A stretch of DNA of 64,000 nucleotides. It comes from Beaufortia kweichowensis (Eukaryota > Chordata > Actinopteri > Cypriniformes > Gastromyzontidae). Of this stretch, positions 45,926 to 57,700 are shown piece by piece. Both the position numbers and the translations under genes were made by a program. The notes under the pieces were generated by a model. The model was not told the origin of the DNA. It worked only from the letters and a program-made list of their open reading frames with translations, and ran no database searches. The stretch is taken from positions 2,784,239-2,848,238 of the forward strand of contig CM032805.1 of the NCBI GenBank assembly GCA_019155185.1, read 5' to 3'. The stretch's first letter is position 1. Each line of letters opens with the position of its first letter.

Positions 45926-46365
45926 TGTGTGCTTGTATGAAATTCTTAATAGTGGAAATTTACCAAGGATAAAGAAGGACCAGTATAACCATATATAGAG
46001 TATTCTATCTTTGGTGAAGTGCCTAAGCACTTCGAAAGTGTGTCTTAACCCTGAATTTGTGCAGACTGAGCAGAAAAGCAGGAGATAACCATGACCAAAT
46101 ATGGGAGAAGGTGCCCACCGGTCTGCTAACCTTGGAGAGATGCTGCAGCTGTCCACGATCGTCAAAGAAGAAGATTATAAATATTGGGTTTTAGGGAGAA
46201 ACAGAGTTCTTCTGTCGATTGAACCCAGAGCTCTGCATATCTTCTTCAAATGTAAAACTTAGCTAGAGATGATTGTTTAATAAATAATTGAAAGATGTAT
46301 TTTGAGTCCTCCTTCCTGAATAAAGCGAACACGCGGACTTGAGGAATTAAATGGCAAGTCCAACA
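45926..46365 (+). mobile_element. LTR of a retrovirus-like element (start uncertain)
   Basis: It has a TATA-like CCATATATAGAG (about 45992), an AATAAATAA or GAATAAAG poly(A) signal (about 46281 and 46317) and a CA end at 46365, three bases before a primer-binding site. The left border is a guess at TGTGTGCTTGTATG. No second LTR is seen in the window. Confidence 0.5.
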
Positions 46366-46368
46366 ATT

Positions 46369-46387
46369 TGGTGACCCCGGCGTGATT
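46369..46387 (+). other. primer-binding site, tRNA-Trp type
   Basis: TGGTGACCCCGGCGTGATT is complementary, with one mismatch, to the 3' end of vertebrate tRNA-Trp plus CCA. Confidence 0.65.
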
Positions 46388-46672
46388 CGGGAAAAAGGAG
46401 GAGACTGGACACGACGGACTTTTCTGACATCAAGAGCGGCTCATAAGATTAGAAGATAAGCAGAAAACCTGTTATAATCAAATTTCTCGATTGGCTATAA
46501 CTAAATTATTGATGTCAGAAAAGAGAACGAAGTTGTATAGTAAAATTGTATAAACAGTTGAAGAAAATATCTTTGTAAATATAGACCGTAAAAATTAAGA
46601 GGATACTGTATTCCCAAATAATTAGTCGGAAAGAGTTTTGAAACTGGTAGGAAAAAGGTTGAGTGTGACAAG

Positions 46673-47409
46673 TAGGGTTGCCACCTTCAATACAGAAAAT
46701 AGGGGCGCTGTCGCGGGGGCCACGCCCTTCGGGCGGGGTTAATGATGACCACAGTCCCGATGGCTGGTGACAGTGGTGGTATATCATAACTTAAAACATG
46801 TTTTCATAAAAATATTAAGATTGATACCAATGGACATTATAATAAGATATCTGCTATTGAAATCACTCTGATTTTCGTGAGCTCTAGCATTGTGTGAATG
46901 TTGCTCTCCGAGGCATGCTGTCGCACATCTGACAGGCCACGTCGCCCCAGAGAACACTCGCCTACAAATTGTGCAATAGTCATTACGCTGACACTTTCCA
47001 GCCAAGTATTTGATTCCTCCCACTCTCGTCTGTACTTTTGCATCCGCTCGTTTCAGCTCTGAAACTTTCAGAGCTGGACGCTGTGGTATCTGGACCTGCC
47101 TCCGCCATCGTTTCAAATAGATTCTCCGCGAAGTCGGCATCCCGCTCCTCTGACTCTGATTGGCCATGATTCACGGCCCGTGAACCTGAAACAAACCAAC
47201 GATGGCAGCGAGTATTATCCAATCAGGGCAGAATAGGGCGGTCTTCACACAATGCGGGTGGGGTGATTTGCATGGGATGCTGCATAATGTGGATTGTGGA
47301 CCTATGTAAAATACTGGACAAATCGCGTCCCGTATTGATTTGAAGCGACGCTCATTTTGCCTGTAAATACGGGACGATTCCATGATTTCACGGACGGGTG
47401 GCAACCCTA
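46673..47409 (-). mobile_element. small hAT element with a broken BED-finger frame
   Basis: The terminal repeats TAGGGTTGCCACC / GGTGGCAACCCTA are perfect, and the 8 bp duplication GTGACAAG is perfect (46665-46672 and 47410-47417). On the minus strand, pieces such as YCTICRRVFS, WPVRCATACLG and DVRQHASESN, in different frames, resemble a BED-type zinc finger at the start of a hAT transposase. The catalytic part is missing. It sits in the leader of the retrovirus-like element. Confidence 0.88.
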
Positions 47410-47417
47410 GTGACAAG

Positions 47418-48595
47418 TAACCGGTAGGTAAAATGGTAATCGAAGAGGTCTCTATGAACTAGTCATGAGAAAATAATTGTTTTTGGCGGCTAGATAATCT
47501 AAGTGTAACGATTGAGAGTCTCACGAACTAGTCGAGGAGAACAAAGGAGCCTGAGGGTTGGGACCGTATTACTGACGAAAGTAATCAAAATTTGGGTACA
47601 TTTCCTGAGAGTGTTGGCTCAGCTCGAAAAAGTATGAGAAGTCACACAAGAGACAAAAGAGAATAAAAGAGTAAAGAGATATAAGAGATTAAAGATAAAA
47701 AGTACGAGAGACAACTGATAAAGAGAATAAAGATAAAAGTGAAAAGCATATGAGAATCCTTGCAAGTGTACATTGTGTAAAATTTGATGAACATTAAGGG
47801 GTTAATACATGTATATGCATGATTTGTTTTCATGTTGAAGTATTACTGTGTTTCGTGTGTGTGGTTAACCTGTTGTGCTTTTGCTGTAAAAGTGCTGTGT
47901 TGTGTGAATTCGAGGATAGGAGTAATGTGTATTATTGGAGTCAGATAAAAGAACATGGAGTGTATATTTTAGGAGAAAAAGAGGGACATTGTTGAACAGT
48001 AAATCAGATCTATGAACATATGGAATTCATTTGTGTTCGTTGTCGAATAGCATTGTGAATTAAATATATTTTTAAGGGAAAATCTAGTAAAGAACAAAAG
48101 CAAATGAGCCATTGTGTTGTTTTATGTGCAGTGTTGTGTTTTAAAGTAGTTAAGTGATTTGTTATTTCATGAACAGGGCTGTATTTGAATTGAAGGGGTA
48201 ATTTTAATAGGGGTTTAAAAATAAAAGGGGTAGTCACGAATAAATAATAAAGTGTAATTTTGTAACAGTGTACAACAGAGAAAAGGAAAATTGTAGACAG
48301 TGAAAACAGAGGGTAAAGGAGAAAATACTAGTATAATTAAAACAAAGAGAGGGTTTAGGATTAAAAGTATATCGTAAGACAGTAAAATCATTTTGTGAGG
48401 AAGAGGGAGTCAGATTGAGTGCTCTCAAATAAAGGAGATGATATTAGTGGCTCGGGACTAAAAGTTTTGGAAAGCCAGATTATAACTTTGTCACCCAGGT
48501 TAAGGCACTCAACTTAAATATTAATAATAATAAAATAAAATAACACGTAACAGGAGTAATTGATAAATAAATAAAAATATAAAAAGAAGTCAGAA
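47418..48595 (+). other. leader region of the retrovirus-like element
   Basis: A-rich plus-strand sequence without a conserved frame between the primer-binding site and the gag-like start. Nothing else is recognised in it. Confidence 0.4.
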
Positions 48596-49176
48596 TGGAG
48601 GGAGAATTTGAGAAAAGAAACGGAGGAGAAAATGAGAATGTTTCAGAACAGAAGGGACGGAGTCAGCGGATACCAGGAAGATACTTTAATTGAACAGATA
48701 ATCAACGACAAAACAGAAACGGGTAAGTAAACTAAGAAACTAATACTGTCCTTGGGAATGCAGATGATAACAGGAGCACAGGAGCACAGAGACGAGGAGA
48801 TGACAGAGGATCAACACCGAGACACACAGAGAGGGAATAATCCAATAGATGAAGACGATGGCGATCACAGGTAAGATAGTCCGGTAACAATGTTGTAGAC
48901 TGGACAGTGACTGGTTGTGAGGAGTGTCTTTGCTGGTGCGTAATGATGAACAGGTGATGATGATTAGTACCGGAGAGGGTGAGCGTGGATTGGCGGGTCC
49001 GTGACAGAAAAATGTATGAGGAGATTAAAGAGGAAGAAAGGTTTGCTGACAATAGTCTAGTTGTTCTCTCAAAATGGGCAGACAAATTTGAGAAAAAAAT
49101 CGACAGGGAAATTAAGATGGAGAAAAAAGAAGCTGAGAGTAATTGGAGAACAAAAGTGTGTTTAAAACAGAGGTGA
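48596..49176 (+). pseudogene. gag-like N-terminal frame, split by a solo LTR
   Basis: The frame starts at ATG 48596 and is open up to the solo LTR. After it, a frame rich in Glu and Lys with an amphipathic helix (ILSKWA-like LVVLSKWADKFEKKI) runs to a stop at 49176. The frames on both sides are open in the same phase when the LTR and one GAAAA copy are left out of account. The position after a primer-binding site and leader suggests gag, but similarity is weak. No pol or env is present downstream. Confidence 0.45.
48633..49006 (-). mobile_element. solo LTR of a gypsy-type element
   Basis: The minus strand begins TGTCACGGACCCGCCAATCC and ends ATTCTCA. The 5 bp duplication GAAAA is at 48628-48632 and 49007-49011. 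Length is 374 bp. Confidence 0.8.
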
Positions 49177-49194
49177 AGAATGCAAGTAAAAGTT

Positions 49195-49275
49195 TGGCGA
49201 GTGGCAGGATTCGAAACTGCACAGAGAAACCCCAATAGTTTCTAGTCCATAGCCTTAACCACTGCCACAACTACT
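49195..49275 (-). pseudogene. tRNA-Ser (AGA) pseudogene
   Basis: The reverse strand has GACTAGAAACTATTGGGGTT and a T arm GTTTCGAATCCTGCC. It is a degraded copy of the 9193-9274 gene with a damaged D arm (TGGCAGTGG) and acceptor stem. Confidence 0.7.
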
Positions 49276-49414
49276 ACTAACATCTGGTTTCCTGCATTGC
49301 TGTGGCTCCTCAAGAGGCAGCAACAGCATGCTAACAAAGGCTAAGAAATGGGCACAGATCTCCTGAACAGGAAACAATTAATAATGCTTTTACACTGCAT
49401 AGTACGCAAAGTAC

Positions 49415-49492
49415 CATGCGGTTCATTGGTAAACTGCATGCCTTGCATGTATGAAGTCCTGGGTTCAATCTCAAGCATGTCCAACTGCTCTT
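49415..49492 (+). pseudogene. tRNA-Ala-like (TGC) pseudogene
   Basis: CTGCATGCCTTGCATGTATG and GGGTTCAATCTCAAGCATG match the 9408 unit. The 5' acceptor strand and D arm are badly altered (CCATGCGGTTCATTGG). Confidence 0.6.
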
Positions 49493-49770
49493 ATGAGTTT
49501 GTGAATTGTAAAGCTTGCATTTTGTTGCTTCGACTTCACGCATCCGAGAAGCCTCTTTCTTCACCTTCTCATGTGTAAACAGAGCCCTCACTCTCTACAA
49601 TGACCCAAGACAACCTGACGAGGGATCGTAGCTCAATGGTGGAGGGCATCTTTGCAATCTGCAATTTCAACCAGCTGGAAAGTTGGATTTGTGACCAGAA
49701 CGCCCGATTCCTAGTACTTGCACACAATTAATAGCACTTCTCCACTGCATGATAGGGCAAAAGAGACACA

Positions 49771-49839
49771 GGGATGTAGCTCAGTGGTAGAGCGATGCTT
49801 TGCATGTATGAGGTCCTGGGTTCAATCCCAGCATCTCCA
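49771..49839 (+). tRNA. tRNA-Ala (TGC) with three single-base deletions
   Basis: GGGATGTAGCTCAGTGGTAG, anticodon loop TTTGCAT (TGC), GGTTCAATCCCAGCATCTC. Compared with a normal 72 nt Ala gene it lacks one G of GGGG, one base of the anticodon stem and one C of CCCC. Either it is a pseudogene or these are sequence errors. Confidence 0.65.
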
Positions 49840-50182
49840 ACTGTTCTTACAAGTCTGTGAACTGTTGAACTGTTTGTTGCATCTTAAAGTCCATTTCTAA
49901 ATGTTAGCATTCTCATGGGAAAATATAGCCCTCACTCCCAACAATGCTCCAAGACAAACTGGTGAGGGGTGTACCTTTGTGGTAGAAGGCATGCTTTGCA
50001 TTTCCCACTTTAACAATGACATTATGAGCTGTTCAGAAGCATCATTGTGGGAGATTGACCTGCCTTAAATAAATCCCTTAGCTTGTTAAACTACAAACAA
50101 ATGAGTTTATATATAGTTTAGTCTTGACATAATATCGTTTGGTAACCTTTAATACCTTTTTCAATGAATTAATAGTGCTCTA

Positions 50183-50232
50183 GTGCATACTTTGAATGTA
50201 GGAGGTCCTGGGTTCAATCTCCAGCATCTCCA
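50183..50232 (+). pseudogene. 3' half of tRNA-Ala
   Basis: GCATACTTTGAATGTAGGAG followed by GGTTCAATCTCCAGCATCT. The 5' half is replaced by ATTAATAGTGCTCTAG. The same junction recurs at 61474-61525. Confidence 0.6.
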
Positions 50233-50659
50233 ACTGTTCTTCCTAGAGTGAATTGTTGAACACGCAGGTCATTGCGTTCTTAGCGCCTTGACGTATGATT
50301 CTGGAAAGCCTATCTCTTCACCTTCTCATGGGTAAATAGAGCCCCCACTGTCAACAGTGATCAAAGACAACCTGACTTAGCTCAATTTTAGAGGGCATAT
50401 TTGCAATCCAAAATTTCTACCTGTTGAAAACCTCTACCTGAGAAACCTCTTCTCACTTTCTCATGGGTAAATAGTGCCCTCGTCGAATGATGCATGACAA
50501 CCTGGTGGGGCATGTAGCTTTGCAATCTCTAGCATTTCCCACTTTAATAATGACATTGTGAGCTGTTCAGGTGCATAATCGGGAGATTGAGCGGTCTTAA
50601 ATTAATTCTTGAACTACTTGGTAACCAACAAACAAAAGACTTCATATATGGCTTAGTCT

Positions 50660-50783
50660 TAGCACTGCATAACATTCTAAACTTAAGAAAGCACTTCTAG
50701 TACTATTGCTGCCACTTTTGATGTATCGCTTCATTGTCTCCTAATAGTTGTAAGTCATGGATAAAAGCGCCAGCTAAATGCCT
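50660..50783 (+). mobile_element. L2 LINE 3' tail fragment
   Basis: AGCACTGCATAACATTCTAA, ATGTATCGCTTCATTGTCTC and AAAGCGCCAGCTAAATGCC match the L2 tail at 45215-45350. Confidence 0.8.
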
Positions 50784-50886
50784 TGAGATAACATCACTAG
50801 TGAAAGCTTGAAACCCTTTTCAATGGGTACACAGTACCCGAATTCATGATGTAACAGGAGCATTATTAAAGTCATGAGCACTTGTC

Positions 50887-50956
50887 AACTTAACAGGGAC
50901 TTGAACCCTGACCCTCAGATTAAAGTCTGATGCTCTACCGACTGAGCTATCCGGCT
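50887..50956 (-). tRNA. tRNA-Lys (TTT), one base short in the anticodon loop
   Basis: The reverse strand reads CCGGATAGCTCAGTCGGTAG, GACTTTAATC (normally GACTTTTAATC), AGGGTTCAAGTCCCTG. One T of the anticodon loop and one C of the variable region are missing, and the acceptor 3' strand TTAAGTT pairs poorly. Likely a pseudogene. Confidence 0.6.
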
Positions 50957-51124
50957 ATTTCTTTGTAGGTCGGCTAGTCAAGACAACTTACAACAAGGAC
51001 AGAGCGCTAAAGACAGCACTTGGCAATTTGATCGCATGGCAGGCGAAAGCATGGGATTTCGGTGTCATGTCGATAATAACATAACAAAAATATAATAGAA
51101 CTAGTAAACATTTCAAACCTTCAA

Positions 51125-51173
51125 ACCGCATGCTTTGCATGTATGAGGTCCTGAGTTTAATCTCCAGCATCTC
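51125..51173 (+). pseudogene. 3' half of tRNA-Ala
   Basis: CCGCATGCTTTGCATGTATG then GAGTTTAATCTCCAGCATCT, with the 5' half absent. It is followed by a 265 bp segment that recurs at 60919-61183. Confidence 0.6.
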
Positions 51174-51174
51174 C

Positions 51175-51443
51175 ATCTCTTCTTATGAGTTTGTGAATTG
51201 TTGAGCACGCTCATTATTGTGTATTGACGTATGATTCTGAGAAGCCTCTCTCTTCACCTTCCTATGGGTAATTAGAGCCCTCACTGTCAAAAATGATCCA
51301 ACACAACCTGATGAGTGGATATAGCTCTATGGTAGAGGGCATCCTTACAATCCTCATTTTTTACCTGTTGGAGAGTTGGCCTTGTGAAATAAACGTTGCT
51401 GGTTCTAATACCAGTATTTGCAGGAAACTAGTAATAGCACTTT
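51175..51443 (+). repeat. array unit segment repeated on both sides of the gypsy element
   Basis: From CTCTTCTTATGAGTTTGTG to AACTAGTAATAGCACTT it matches 60919-61183 with a few single-base differences. Confidence 0.85.
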
Positions 51444-51472
51444 CCACTGCATGATAGGCAAGAGACACAGGA

Positions 51473-51504
51473 TGTAGCTCAGTGGTAGAGCCACATACGA
51501 TGTA
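51473..51504 (+). pseudogene. 5' half of tRNA-Ala, cut by the gypsy LTR
   Basis: GGATGTAGCTCAGTGGTAGA then GCCACATACGATGTA, ending at the TG of the LTR in what would be the anticodon region. Confidence 0.65.
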
Positions 51505-52721
51505 TGTAGCCCTCACCCTCCTAGGTATATCCTAACCTAAGTTCTAACGTGGTGGAGCACCGGTTCCTTTAATTGTGTCTCTCGACTATATGTTTAAACC
51601 CCACTCTGATACCATGCCTTCAGAGAGATGTTAGTTTCCTAAATAACTAATATATTACCTCAATAATAATACCCAAGTATCCAAACAAATAGATTTATTT
51701 ACAAAATGAAATAAAATAAAATAATAAAATATATAATTATATAAACATATATATATATATATATTTATAGCTAAATGGAGAGTATAAAGATCAGATATGA
51801 ATATTCAATACTGACAAATAACTAATATGATAAAACACTCAAAAGAATCCCTTTTACAAGATTTCCACTTTTCTCAGTTATGAGCAATATATGCACACCT
51901 TTGTATCACAAACATAAACTTCCAGTGAACAACTAAATCCACTTACACCCTTAGTGCATTTACATGAATAAATCTCACAGTATTAGGTTCACAATGGTAT
52001 GAACTGTAAACATACACATAATATACTACTTCAAAAAACAGCATATAACAATTGGGCCCACTCACACAATAAACCCTCAAACCCAACCCCTGAGAGTGCG
52101 GGCCTGATTCGTTGCTTGTGTGCGTAGGGACCTTTAAAACTTAAGCAGCCTCTTCACTCTTCAGTGAGCTAAAATAAAACCAAAACACAGTACTCTGTAG
52201 TCCATACACCCAGTCCCCATCTCCACCAAACCCCACTCTGCACTTCTCACCCACAAAGTCGTCGGTCCCCCGTCATGGAGGGAACCTGCGCCTTACTCCT
52301 CACCTGCCTTGAGCTCGACTTTATCCCGTAGCGCGGCCTTGATCATCCCTCGGTGGCAGGAGCGGACCTGCAAGGACGCTCCTGCTGGCTCTGGCACCCA
52401 GGTTCTATCTTATATCCCTTTCAATTCCCTGACTGCCTGAATTACTCTTTGTTTCACTTTAAGCAATTGTTAATCTTACTTTGAAACAGTATAACCCAAT
52501 GATACAACCTTTTCAACTTCAATTGTATCCTAACTCCTTGTATCGAAATGCCTTACGGCCCATGAGCATCTAATTAGGACTAATCCTGATGCGCTCACAC
52601 ACATTCCAAGGAGAGCGATATGACATCAACAAAACAAACCTTTCTGGGAATTTAATGATGGTAAATTGACGCTTCATAGTTTTGGAGCATCAACCGCGAG
52701 TAGCTTCTCTGGGATAAAACA
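51505..52721 (-). repeat. 3' LTR of the gypsy element
   Basis: About 1.2 kb, TG...CA in plus reading. It shares the first 800 bp closely with 59813-60914, and the rest with more small gaps. No typical polypurine tract directly abuts its inner edge. Confidence 0.8.
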
Positions 52722-53899
52722 ATAACCTGGTTTCGGCATCAGTCCTTTTTTTCCATCTAACTTCTCCGCTCTCTCTTTTTATGGTTCTTTTTTGATAAAA
52801 CCAATCCACTCAAGGGACTTCCTCTGGTATTCTGACAGGAGGCATGGCTCTAACTAATTAAAAACCATCCAAATCCACCAAGAAACCGAATCTATAAACA
52901 CGACAGCTAAAACCACGCCATTAGCTCTTGGCATGATACTTAACTAACCTAGCCGAGGCTCTCTCAGCACTCTCTCTCTTGTAAGTGTATTATGCAATTT
53001 ATAAAAAGCTCCTTATACACAAGACATAGAAGTACTAGCCTTCTGTTTAAAAGTACTTAATATTCCCCAGGAATAGTGCTCTAATGGGCCATTTCATCAA
53101 CACACAACCTATATATGCCTATTACAAATTGGGACATTTTCATGCATGATCTACTGTTTTGATATTTTATTTATAACCTCCTCCCGGATTAAGGGGTTTG
53201 CATGCAATTCCTCCTTCTTCTTAAATCACTTCCAGGCCCTCTTGAGGACCAAGGCCATTTCATAATGTCTGAATTTTTGTTCCTGACAATTAGGCAAGGG
53301 AGTTAGAGGAACACACTGGGGGCATTGGGCAATGCTGCTGGGTACCACAAAGAGTGAGAGACTCTACTAGGCACGATCTCACTCTGCAATGTATTCTACG
53401 ACTATCCCTCGATGGACCAGTTTGATCGGGCTATCTAGCTTCAGCTATGTCCCTGGGTCATCAACCCATCAAGCCTAACAAATCAGCCCTACTTCTCTCT
53501 TAGATTCTGACACAGGCTTAGGTATAATTGCCTCCATCAGGGGTTCATTCAATTAAGTGCCATTCTTCTCCTCCTTTTCTCATAAGAGCCCAGTAAACTC
53601 CTCCACTACCTGCAGCCAAGACCAAAGAATCCTACCGGGACTATTTATAGTGGGATCCTTTCTCCTCTCCCAATTCTCCTGGGATGTAAGTCTCTGGGAC
53701 AAATTCAAGAGGAGGCAGTTTTAGGTTCCCAATGCATGTGCTTGAGGGTGGGATAGCTCAGCTTTTGTAGTTTGGTCCTTTCCTGAGCGTAATGGCAATG
53801 ATCCTCCATCTGTACCCCCTGAAAGTTCCTATTTGTCACTTTTACTTTGATCCGACCATCATCAGCCCTGTCTCAGTTTTCTTGGTCTCCTTTTAAGGG

Positions 53900-56800
53900 G
53901 TTTGTGCTCTAGTTACTCAAGTGGCCAGGCCAAGGCACCTGGTCCCATTCCCTAGGCTTCTTTGGGAGGAACCTCTGCACCCTCTGCCTCCATGAGGTAA
54001 CAGGTGGCGGGTCCTTTGTGGAGGGTCCTGCTAGTTCGCTACCATTCCACCTCCTTCTGGCTCCCAGCTTATAGTGAGCAGTGTAGGTCTTTTAAACTTC
54101 TCTAATGACCCACATAATGGGTGCAAGAGTTCCCATCCGTGCTCCTGAAGTTTGTGCTTTCCTGTGTGCAGGCAAGGTTCTGATGAGCACCCTGTCTCCA
54201 ACGCTGGCTAATCGCTTAGGTGGGTTCTGTCCTTTGGTCTGGTGAAGCCTCTTGTTCCATATGCATGAAACTTTCTAATGAAAGCGCATTCAACTGTATG
54301 AATCCAGGGGTTTTAAGAAGATCTTTCTTCATTCTCTCTACTAACATCAAATTGATCGGACTCCTTCCTGATTTATCCAGAGGTACGAAAAACACTACAT
54401 CAATAGACAACGTATTCTCGCCCTAGTGCTGAGTAGTTTGATAGTAAGGGGAGAAAGCCTGGTCGCCTCATTCTTTGGTATAGTTATAAGCAGCGTGCAT
54501 AAGTAGTGAGGATATGATGACTCCACCTCTTATGGTTTAGCTTTGATCCCAGTGAGTACTGAGTACTTCGAGGAGGGAGGTCACGGTTAAAGCGTTCAGG
54601 TTCTGCTGATCCCCTTGGGAGAATTTGACAGGGTGTGGAATCCTAGATTACCCCAGTTCCCAGCATTCCCTAAAGAGTTCTCTTATCAATTAGGTATTTC
54701 CTGTAACCCTGGCCCTGATCTTGAGGGGAATCTTGGAATGACAATCCATGGAAAGGGTGTACAAAAAGAATTTCTCCTAATGCAGGACTTTGTTTTTGCC
54801 AGTAACTGCTTTCTCTGCTTTGGTCTTAGAGGCACCCCAAGGTATCGGGAGTGAAGAGATCCGTCAATCACTTATTTTATTGGTAATTTCACTCTTTTGT
54901 GTCTAGTCCCCAGGGTTTGGGAAAATTCACTGCACACCTAAATCGAATGGACCATTACTGGTAATTGGACCTAGGGGAGCAGACTCTCTCTGAGGCAAGG
55001 AATGACCTAGCAATACAAAGAGCCATTAAAGTCTTTGATGCACTAAGCCTTTTCTGTAGCATAATTAAGCATGGAGACCCAGCAAAAACCCAATTCTCTT
55101 GTTTGTCTCCGTCGTGGTCTCCCACCCCAAAGGTGGCCGGAATCATCGTGTAGAGGATTTGTATGGATGAAAATGGTGATACTTTCGAGTATATGAACCA
55201 GCTTGAACTTTCTCTCTTTTCGTAATTGCTGACTTTTGGATTAATTTGCCATTGCTAAACTGATTCTCCGAATGACCAGTTTGGGCCCCTGGCGTTTGTA
55301 GGAGAGTTAGCATCTGGATCGAGAGCTCTTCCAATGTGGTGGGGCGCTCCTGCCGCACTCCTTCTAACTGTCTTGTTTCACCCACTCCGATAACTTTCTT
55401 TGGGTCCTGCTCTCTGGGACACTCTTTCAGGTCCCTACGGGTCCAACTTTGCTCCATATGGGCCTGAATTCAATGAAACCTGCCATGAGGTAAGAAGAAG
55501 AAGGTATGCATTTAGGCAAAACCCTATAGATGGTCCAATTATCCTTGGATAGAGCTCGTCTATTCCTAGGAGAGTTTGGGTCAACTGATATATCGGTTTA
55601 ACCCTGGTCTCGTGGAATTCTGAGCCTGCAGATGGCAAACATGACTCAGGTGTTTAGTAGGATGATCCGGGATAGTACATCCCGTCTCAGGCAGGTTTTT
55701 CCGGCACTGGCACCGGCAAGGCCGAAGTTATAAGAGGCGGTGAAGCTAGCTGAGCGAGTCTCAAGTTAGACATCCAGTTTAGCACCGGTTGAGTACATAC
55801 GCTAATTAGTTTTATATTCGGTTCATGACTTGCTAAATTGGAGGTTCCATATAGGTAATCAGGGAACTTTATCTTTACCATGGTGCCCACTCTCTCTAGC
55901 CTCTAAGCAGGGAATTCCCGAATCGTTATGTGTGGGGTAATGCTGCTCCTGAAGTAGCCCACCAACCTGCTGGCCGTTTACAGACCTAAGTCCCCTCAGA
56001 GGTATTCCCTTTGTCAACGCAGCGCCCGTTTGCTCACCCGCATCTAGCAATCAACGCGCATGCCATACTGACGGGAGGAATCAGCGAATGCACATATCGG
56101 CCGCGTGGCGCAGCAATGTATAATGGTGCTTAATGGTTGCTCCATGGTATTTCGGTCTCGATGAGACTCCAAATGGGTCAGTCTCCTATAGGTAGTTCTT
56201 TCCGGCTCCTCTTGTCAGGCCCTTTACAGGTGGGCAGCCTTTGGTGAGAGTTTCAGCGTAGCTCAAAGGTCTTGGTTGGTTGATAGAGGGAGTATCCTAA
56301 TTGGTGGCTGGCAGAAACCACATTAGCAACCAGGAAGAATCGTAGAAAGGGATTTCAGCCGGCTCTTTCCACCGCAAGAGACCGCCGACACTTTCCCTGG
56401 ATCCCGAGCTTTGCCACCTGCTAAGACCATACGCATTCCAGCTACCCGGAATGTGAATGATAAAATTGGTAATTGCATTGGGATAGGAGGACTTTTTAGC
56501 CCTTCTATTCCTCCTATACGATCCATGTGAACTTCATTGAGTTCTGCTTTTCCTCTGCAGTTCTTTTCTGGAAAGTGTTTTAAGCAAAAACTATGATAAG
56601 CCGCTTGGCGGTAGGATTGATTACTTATGGGAGATGTACAAGCCACTTCTATCACCCTCTCCCATGAGTCTCTCTGAAATTGCCAAGCTTGGGCTCTGTG
56701 ATGTTCTCTCGTGGGGCATCCATTGAAATTTTGGGAAGGAACTCCGAAGCGGACAAGAGTAAGGCAGTCTTTTTTCACCGGTCCTTTCTGAATGGATGAA

Positions 56801-57700
56801 GCGGACGTGATAATAGCCACTTGCAGGATCTTAGAACTTTGAAACCGCCGGCTACTGCAGGGCCAAACAATCCTAAAGGCATCGTCAATCCGTTGGAGTG
56901 ATATATTGAGTCCGGTATAGTCGCGGCAAGTTTCATGTCCCATAACCAGTATGCAAATAACCGTGCGGCACCATTTTTTTTCTTTGAAGCTATCACTTAC
57001 TCCGTGACGTGAGCATTGACTTTCAGACTCTTCGATGACGACGCCAGCCAGAAGATCCCTAACAAGGCGTCTATCATCTTCACCATTAGCTTTGGGGTAA
57101 TTAGTCATTATCGCGTTCGGAAGGGGACGAGGATCACTCTAGTCTAGATCTGGCAGGTGACACCATAGGCCAAACCCACATCCCATTCTGTGCTATATAA
57201 ACACGTTACTCCTTCCCACCAAACTCAAACGCAGTCTCTTTTCCCAGGCAGCGGGTATGGGGGCCTCCCCAAAGTTTTGGAATAACTCTTGATTAAGGGT
57301 CCCTTGACCTTCTGGGATATGGTGGAGCTCAATTGCAATCAGTCCCCATTACTGGTAGGTACATGGGCACTATTCACGGTACCAGCTGGAATTCCAGAGA
57401 TTCTTGTTTGTCTCGGTGTGAACTAGGGACTCCAAAGTTATTCACATCCACAGCAGATGAAGGCATTACCACTGGGGAAACAGAAACAGGCCTGAAGGAA
57501 TTGAATCTACCTGAATGCTTAGGTGAAAGATATCTCTCCTCAGGGTTTATCAGACTGGACTTTGCAGTAGGCATGCAGCTCCCCTCGTGATGGGACTTTG
57601 AAAGTTCCTGGGCCTTCCCATATCACTTTGCCTTCAGGTCGATCGGCTGTATTAGTGTCCACTTTGAGGTAACAGACGGACTGAGGGGGTCTGAATTCTC
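53900..57700 (-). pseudogene. gypsy pol remnants (reverse transcriptase and integrase)
   Basis: Frames are broken throughout. At about 56775-57000 the minus strand shows a KKNGAARLF piece and RIDDAF in another frame, which fit the RT motif around V.KK(N/D)G..R.C.DYR.LN..(R)IDD. At 54216-54410 VVFFVPLDKSGRSPI and FMHMEQEASPDQRTEPT, then, in a shifted frame, GDRVLIR-type residues (about 54160-54200), fit the C-terminal end of a gypsy integrase. Catalytic residues cannot be placed because of the frameshifts. No activity is expected. Confidence 0.65.

Noticed and set aside
48732..49235. 167 aa minus-strand frame rich in Leu and Ser
   Set aside because: It runs across a solo LTR and its target duplication, so it cannot be an ancestral gene.
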